From: UBA7657 sp049653045 | GTDB taxonomy: Bacteria; Pseudomonadota; Alphaproteobacteria; Micavibrionales; Micavibrionaceae | DNA: 17,629 nt | Reading direction: 5' to 3' | Assembly: GCA_049653045.1 (NCBI GenBank) | Contig: JBASFN010000184.1 | Coordinates: forward strand, 1 to 17,629 | Part shown: in pieces, positions 13,775 through 17,629 of the stretch | Numbering within the stretch: position 1 is the first letter of the stretch | Layout of the letters: the number at the start of each line of letters is the position of its first letter | Position numbers and translations under genes: made by a program | The notes under the pieces: generated by a model | What the model saw: only the letters and a program-made list of their open reading frames with translations | Databases searched by the model: none | Told to the model about the DNA's origin: nothing

Positions 13775-13802
13775 AAAAAACCCCGCCAAAGCGGGGTTTT
13801 TT
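13775..13802. terminator. Bidirectional rho-independent terminator between bamE and hppA
   Basis: A perfect 12-bp stem, AAAAAACCCCGC (13775-13786) and GCGGGGTTTTTT (13791-13802), surrounds the loop CAAA. It has a T-run on both strands, so it serves bamE on the plus strand and hppA on the minus strand. It lies 24 bases from each stop codon. Confidence 0.95.
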
Positions 13803-13825
13803 AATTCGAGTTTAGAGGGCTGGAA

Positions 13826-15976
13826 TTAACCGCCTACGGCCACAACTGCTGCCGGGAATACCTTCGCGGCCAGTGCCACCAGAAGAATTGCCACGATATT
13901 GGCAATCTTGATGAGCGGGTTGACGGCAGGGCCGGCGGTGTCCTTGTAGGGGTCGCCGACAGTGTCGCCCGTGACGGCGGCCTTGTGGGCATCAGATCCC
14001 TTGCCACCATGATGGCCTTCCTCGATGTATTTTTTGGCGTTGTCCCAGCAGCCGCCGCCCGAGGTCATCGAGATAGCGACAAACAGGCCGGTCACAATTG
14101 TTCCCACCAGCATCGCGCCGACAGCCTGGAACGCGGGCAGAAGATCGCCCGTCAGCTTGTAAACGGCAATGAACAAGGCCACAGGAGCCACAACCGGCAG
14201 AAGCGAGGGAACAACCATTTCCTTGATCGCGGCTTGAGTCAGGATGTCAACGGCACGGCCATATTCGGGCTTTGCCGTTCCATCCATGATGCCCTTGATC
14301 TCGCGGAACTGGCGACGCACCTCGATTACGACGCTGGATGCGGCGCGGCCAACAGCCGTCATCGACATCGCACCGAACAGGTACGGCAACATACCACCGA
14401 TAAAGAGGCCGATGATTACGAACGGCTCCTGTAGCGGGAAGGTAATGTCCGCGTATTGCGGGAAGTAGTGCTTGATCTCCTCGGTGTAACTGGCGAACAG
14501 AACGAGCGCGGCAAGACCGGCGGAACCAATCGCGTAGCCTTTCGTCACGGCCTTCGTCGTGTTGCCAACGGCATCAAGCGCATCAGTCGTCACACGGACT
14601 TCCTTCGGCAGGTCGGACATCTCGGCGATACCGCCGGCATTGTCCGTTACCGGGCCATACGCATCGAGTGCTACAACCATTCCGGCCAGAGACAACATCG
14701 CCGTCGCGGCGATGGCAATCCCGTAGAGACCCGCGATCGTCACGGCGACATAAATACCGCCGCAGATCACAAGAACCGGCAAGGCCGTCGATTCCATGGA
14801 AATCGCAAGACCCTGAATGACGTTCGTACCATGACCCGTTTCCGAAGCCTTCGCCACCATATGCACAGGGCGGAACTTCGTCGAGGTATAGTACTCGGTG
14901 ATCCAGATCAAAAGACCCGTCACGCCAAGACCCGTCAGAACGCAATAGAACAAGTCCATCAGGGTAATGATACGCCCGCCGACCATCTGGATTTGCTGAT
15001 CGAAGCCGATGTTTGAAAATACAACGGCAATCAGGATAGCGGCAAAAATGGCACTGGCCAGAAAGCCCTTATACAGAGCATTCATAATGTTCTGGGTTTT
15101 GCCAAGACGCACAAAGAACGTACCCGCAACCGAGGCCAAAATCGAAAGCCCGCCGATAAAGAGCGGCAGAACCATCATTTTCTCAACCACTTCGGGGCCG
15201 AACGAACTGAACGCGATCAACATCGTCGCAACGATTGTTACGGCGTAAGTCTCGAACAGGTCGGCGGCCATACCGGCACAGTCGCCCACGTTATCACCGA
15301 CGTTATCGGCGATAACAGCCGCGTTACGGGGGTCATCTTCCGGAATGTTCGCTTCAACCTTACCAACAAGGTCCGCACCCACGTCTGCGCCCTTGGTAAA
15401 GATACCGCCGCCCAGACGTGCAAAGATCGAAATGAGCGATGCGCCGAAACCAAGGCCGACAAGACCTTCGATAATCAGGCGCAGTACATGCGTGCGCTCA
15501 TCGCCGACCATCGTATCAAGATGGAAGTGATGTTGAAGTGCTACGTAATAAAGTGTCACACCAAGAAGACCCAGACCAACCACCAGCATTCCGGTAATTG
15601 CGCCCGCCTTGAAGGCAACACCCAAGGCCTGCTTCAAGCCTTCGGTTGCGGCCTGCGTCGTCCGCACGTTAGCGCGCACGGACACCAGCATCCCGGCATA
15701 TCCGGCGACGCCCGACAAAACCGCACCGACAACGAAACCAACCGCGACGTGATTGCCCAGCGTCATACCGAGCAGCACCGCCACCAGCGCACCCACAATT
15801 CCGATTGTCCGGTACTGGCGGTTCAAGTAAGCGGAAGCACCCTCCTGAATGGCGGCGGCAATTTCCTGCATACGCGGATTGCCCGCGCTCTTGTTCATAA
15901 TCTGCCGTGCGGCGGCGGCGGCATAAATCAAAGCCAGCATCCCGCAGCAGGTAATAATCAGGTATAGGTCGGTCAT
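13826..15976 (-). CDS. hppA: K+-independent H+-translocating membrane pyrophosphatase
   Basis: This inner-membrane enzyme couples pyrophosphate hydrolysis to proton pumping. The 716 residues contain many hydrophobic segments, consistent with the family's roughly 16 helices. The cytosolic catalytic motifs are intact: GADVGADLVGKVE (197-209), IPEDDPRNAAVIADNVGDNV (211-230), and near the C-terminus a segment with DNAKKYIEEG and GDTVGDPYKDTAGPAVNPL. Sub-type follows from GNTTKAVTKGYAIGSA (471-486). Lys at 475 occupies the site where K+-dependent enzymes carry Ala, so I class it as K+-independent. GAGGAA about 7 bases before the ATG supports the start. It has a terminator on each side and a candidate promoter upstream, so it is probably a single-gene transcript. 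Such pumps are common in alphaproteobacteria that recover energy from biosynthetic pyrophosphate. Confidence 0.97.
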   Translation of the reverse strand: MTDLYLIITCCGMLALIYAAAAARQIMNKSAGNPRMQEIAAAIQEGASAYLNRQYRTIGIVGALVAVLLGMTLGNHVAVGFVVGAVLSGVAGYAGMLVSVRANVRTTQAATEGLKQALGVAFKAGAITGMLVVGLGLLGVTLYYVALQHHFHLDTMVGDERTHVLRLIIEGLVGLGFGASLISIFARLGGGIFTKGADVGADLVGKVEANIPEDDPRNAAVIADNVGDNVGDCAGMAADLFETYAVTIVATMLIAFSSFGPEVVEKMMVLPLFIGGLSILASVAGTFFVRLGKTQNIMNALYKGFLASAIFAAILIAVVFSNIGFDQQIQMVGGRIITLMDLFYCVLTGLGVTGLLIWITEYYTSTKFRPVHMVAKASETGHGTNVIQGLAISMESTALPVLVICGGIYVAVTIAGLYGIAIAATAMLSLAGMVVALDAYGPVTDNAGGIAEMSDLPKEVRVTTDALDAVGNTTKAVTKGYAIGSAGLAALVLFASYTEEIKHYFPQYADITFPLQEPFVIIGLFIGGMLPYLFGAMSMTAVGRAASSVVIEVRRQFREIKGIMDGTAKPEYGRAVDILTQAAIKEMVVPSLLPVVAPVALFIAVYKLTGDLLPAFQAVGAMLVGTIVTGLFVAISMTSGGGCWDNAKKYIEEGHHGGKGSDAHKAAVTGDTVGDPYKDTAGPAVNPLIKIANIVAILLVALAAKVFPAAVVAVGG

Positions 15977-16056
15977 AGTCGAATTCCTCGGTTGGTAATA
16001 TTCAAAACTGAGGGAGACTATCCATTATTTCTCTGGAGGAAAAGCCCCTTTTTGAG

Positions 16057-16086
16057 GCTATAAGCAATTTTTTCTTAGGGTTACAA
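16057..16086 (-). promoter_or_regulatory. Candidate hppA promoter
   Basis: On the minus strand, TTGTAA (16081-16086) and TATAGC (16057-16062) are spaced by 18 bases, each matching 4/6 of consensus. The site begins directly after the fliL terminator T-run, where a new promoter is needed, and leaves a leader of about 75 bases before hppA. Confidence 0.4.
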
Positions 16087-16088
16087 CG

Positions 16089-16114
16089 AAAAGCCCGGAC
16101 TTGAAAGACCGGGC
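16089..16114 (-). terminator. Rho-independent terminator after the FliL-like gene
   Basis: On the minus strand a 6-bp stem GCCCGG/CCGGGC (16093-16114) with a 10-base loop is followed by TTTT (16089-16092). It lies about 35 bases after the fliL-like stop. The T-run is short, so it may be only moderately efficient. Confidence 0.65.
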
Positions 16115-16148
16115 CGAATAGAAAGAACGGGAAATTTTACGGTAAAAC

Positions 16149-16637
16149 CTATATAGGACGCTGGGAAACGACCTGTAACAGCACATCATGCACCATGTCT
16201 TCGCCCAAGACTTCGGTGGTCACCTTGTTCAGACGGGTTTTGATCGTAGAGACCTGAAGCACGCCGCCCTTCATGGCCGCATGTTTGTTCAAAATTCCAT
16301 ACATGTCCTGAATATAGGCGTCTTTCAGCCTTGGCGTCAGATCCTTGACCTCTTTTGCGCGATCCTCGCTTTCAACCTCAAGGGCTATCACGAGGCTCAC
16401 CGTCTGCGTCACTCCCGTATTATCAATGATCGGTAAAATTAACGGGTCAAGTTCAACAAAGACCGCGCCGGCTGCGCCATGCCCGCCCTTTTTCTTTTCT
16501 TCCTTGTTCTTTTCGTGGGCATCGGCCACTTCTGAGCCAGCGGATGCCTCCGCAGGCTTTGAAAAATAGAAATAGGCTCCCGCCCCGCCACCGCCGAGAA
16601 CCAAAAGAGCAACCGCTGCCATCATAAGCATACGCAT
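16149..16637 (-). CDS. fliL: FliL-like single-pass membrane protein
   Basis: FliL proteins surround the flagellar stator and support torque. This 162-residue protein has the family layout: one N-terminal membrane segment (about 5-26, with GGGGAGAYFYF), a charged linker rich in Lys, Glu and Gly, and a periplasmic domain. That domain has FVELDPLILPI, QTVSLVIALEVE, LTPRLKDAYIQDMYGIL, TIKTRLNKVTTEVLGED and a C-terminal VLLQVVSQRPI. The ATG at 16637 has AGGA 7 bases upstream; an adjacent TTG is less likely. No other flagellar gene is in the window. It lies between nusB and hppA, where many relatives have thiL, so the flagellar role is an inference from similarity, and a generic stomatin-like role is possible. 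Confidence 0.75.
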   Translation of the reverse strand: MRMLMMAAVALLVLGGGGAGAYFYFSKPAEASAGSEVADAHEKNKEEKKKGGHGAAGAVFVELDPLILPIIDNTGVTQTVSLVIALEVESEDRAKEVKDLTPRLKDAYIQDMYGILNKHAAMKGGVLQVSTIKTRLNKVTTEVLGEDMVHDVLLQVVSQRPI

Positions 16638-16756
16638 CAAAAAATCCTAACCGTGAACCCTACGGGTCAAACCCGGAACAACCCTAATTCTCTAATATTG
16701 TACCGCACCAATAGTTAACGTCCCCTTACAACCACAAAGGGCATACAAGGGCAGTC

Positions 16757-16781
16757 AAAATATTATCTGTTTGATATTATT
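16757..16781 (-). other. AT-rich hairpin downstream of nusB
   Basis: On the minus strand, AATAATATC and GATAATATT form a perfect 9-bp stem with loop AAACA (16759-16781), starting 5 bases after the nusB stop. Two more T residues follow (16757-16758). The stem is weak in GC, so it may be a poor terminator or an mRNA 3' end protector. TTGACT beginning at its edge could also serve as a -35 toward fliL, but no matching -10 was found. Confidence 0.45.
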
Positions 16782-16786
16782 GTGCT

Positions 16787-17251
16787 TTACGGCCTGACAG
16801 CCTTGGCAATGGCATCGAGAATGCCGTTAATCAACCCTTTTTCGCCGGAATCAAAGAAACTTTCGGCGACATTGAGGTAATCATTGATGATAACGGGCGG
16901 GTCACTTTCAGGGTTCGCCAGGAGTTCAGCTGCGGCGCATGTCAGCAAAGAGCGAAGCAAAATTCCTAAATCCTTGTTCTCTCTCTTGATGTTGGAGTCG
17001 ATCAATACTGCGAGGTCATCGCCGCGCTCCTGAACCGATTCCAGTATCTTTTTGAATAGCACGCCATCGGGCTTTACGATGGTCTCGCCGTCGATTTCCA
17101 TCTCAACCCGCGTCGAAAGAAATTCATCTGTTACGCTTTTCAAGCCCTGCTTGTTATGCACGGACTGGTAAAGTGCCTGCACCGCCATCAAACGTGCCGA
17201 GAGGGTCTTTGCCTTCGCCGATGGTTTCCTGATTTTTGCGTCTGTCGACAT
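16787..17251 (-). CDS. nusB: Transcription antitermination factor NusB
   Basis: NusB binds boxA RNA together with S10 and helps RNA polymerase read through rRNA operons. The 154 residues form the all-helical NusB domain: SARLMAVQALYQSV (18-31), a middle helical region, and the diagnostic LGILLRSLLTCAAAELL. After these come PPVIINDYLNVAESFF and GLINGILDAIAKAVRP at the end. A basic N-terminal tail of about 17 residues precedes the fold. It starts 3 bases after the ribH stop, so the pair is an operon, as in most alphaproteobacteria. An AT-rich hairpin follows its stop. Confidence 0.96.
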   Translation of the reverse strand: MSTDAKIRKPSAKAKTLSARLMAVQALYQSVHNKQGLKSVTDEFLSTRVEMEIDGETIVKPDGVLFKKILESVQERGDDLAVLIDSNIKRENKDLGILLRSLLTCAAAELLANPESDPPVIINDYLNVAESFFDSGEKGLINGILDAIAKAVRP

Positions 17252-17254
17252 CGT

Positions 17255-17629
17255 CTATGCGCCCCACTTGCGTTTAAGTTCCAAAACCGCCAACGCCGCG
17301 TTGACCGCATCCGCGCCTCGATTCTTTTTATTTGGATCGGCGCGATCGATCGCCTGCTCCTTGTTCTCAACCGTCAAAATCCCGTTGCCGATGGCCAGAT
17401 TATTTTTAATGGCCAACTCGCCCAGCCCGCGCGCGCTTTCATTGCACACGACCTCGAAATGGTAATTATTACTCCGGATCACACAGCCGAGCGCGACAAA
17501 GGCGTCATATTTTCCCGTCCCCGCCGCCATCGCTACAACCGCCGGAATTTCAAGTGCGCCGGGAACCGTGACATGGTCATAAGTCGCCCCGACTTTCTGA
17601 ACGGCCTCTGATGCGCCACGCACCAGCAT
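17255..17629 (-). CDS. ribH: 6,7-dimethyl-8-ribityllumazine synthase, C-terminal part
   Basis: The gene runs off the right edge. RibH condenses 5-amino-6-ribitylamino-uracil with dihydroxybutanone phosphate, the penultimate step of riboflavin synthesis, and often forms large capsids. The 124 residues visible include VPGALEIPAVVAMA, FVALGCVIRSNNYHFEVVC, ESARGLGELAI, NGILTVENKEQAIDRAD and a C-terminal AVLELKRKWGA. The catalytic His in YHFEVV is present. The segment after the IR motif reads SNNYH where most family members have a G-x-T phosphate-binding turn. The Met at the window edge is internal: about 30 N-terminal residues, including the substrate-binding first strand, lie outside. It is followed by nusB after 3 bases. 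Confidence 0.94.
   Translation of the reverse strand: MLVRGASEAVQKVGATYDHVTVPGALEIPAVVAMAAGTGKYDAFVALGCVIRSNNYHFEVVCNESARGLGELAIKNNLAIGNGILTVENKEQAIDRADPNKKNRGADAVNAALAVLELKRKWGA

Noticed and set aside
14456..15016. Plus-strand open frame of 186 codons
   Set aside because: It is antisense to the hppA membrane core and carries no domain.

Overview
This window looks like an ordinary housekeeping stretch of an alphaproteobacterial chromosome. Two gene neighbourhoods typical of that class point to it: hom-glpX-recJ, and bamE opposite a run of bc1-complex chaperone, DUF177, rpmF, plsX, fabH, ihfA and merR. A Cbp3-type ubiquinol-cytochrome c chaperone, a class I PHA synthase and a K+-independent H+-pyrophosphatase fit the same picture. 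I cannot place the genus; a Rhodospirillales- or Micavibrionales-like lineage is only a guess. I see no IS element, phage gene, integrase, toxin-antitoxin pair or CRISPR array.

Layout, left to right (minus strand unless stated). 1-2702: 5' part of recJ, then glpX and hom, transcribed hom to glpX to recJ. 2782-3633: an OmpA-type lipoprotein. 3836-5656 (+): a solitary PHA synthase, divergent from the lipoprotein. 5687-5777: a palindromic interspersed repeat and the rpsI terminator. 5806-6938: rpsI and rplM with their promoter. 6987-7744: cutA, a small GIY-YIG protein, a block of nested palindromes, and tRNA-Pro(GGG). 7822-8710: merR-family regulator and ihfA. 8787-9608: an unrecognised gene with a near-consensus promoter, inserted between ihfA and fabH. 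9615-13155: fabH, plsX, rpmF, DUF177/YceD and the bc1 chaperone. 13150-13249: a second copy of the interspersed repeat. 13289-13750 (+): bamE. 13775-13802: a bidirectional terminator. 13826-15976: hppA. 16149-17629: a FliL-like protein, nusB and the 3' part of ribH.

The genes cover ribosome assembly (S9, L13, L32, plus nusB for rRNA antitermination), phospholipid and fatty-acid initiation (plsX, fabH), envelope biogenesis (bamE, OmpA lipoprotein), energy conservation (bc1 chaperone, H+-PPase), carbon storage and central metabolism (phaC, glpX, hom, ribH) and DNA architecture or repair (ihfA, recJ). Several starts were moved from the longest open frame because a Shine-Dalgarno or promoter decides them: rplM, cutA, ihfA, the unknown gene, plsX, rpmF, bamE and fliL.

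No gene-free stretch exceeds 300 bases. The longest is about 200 bases between the lipoprotein and phaC. The best candidates for new biology are the unknown gene at 8787-9554, which has an HxD...H...R pattern, and the palindrome block linking tRNA-Pro to the GIY-YIG gene. Nothing else stands out as a previously undescribed system.
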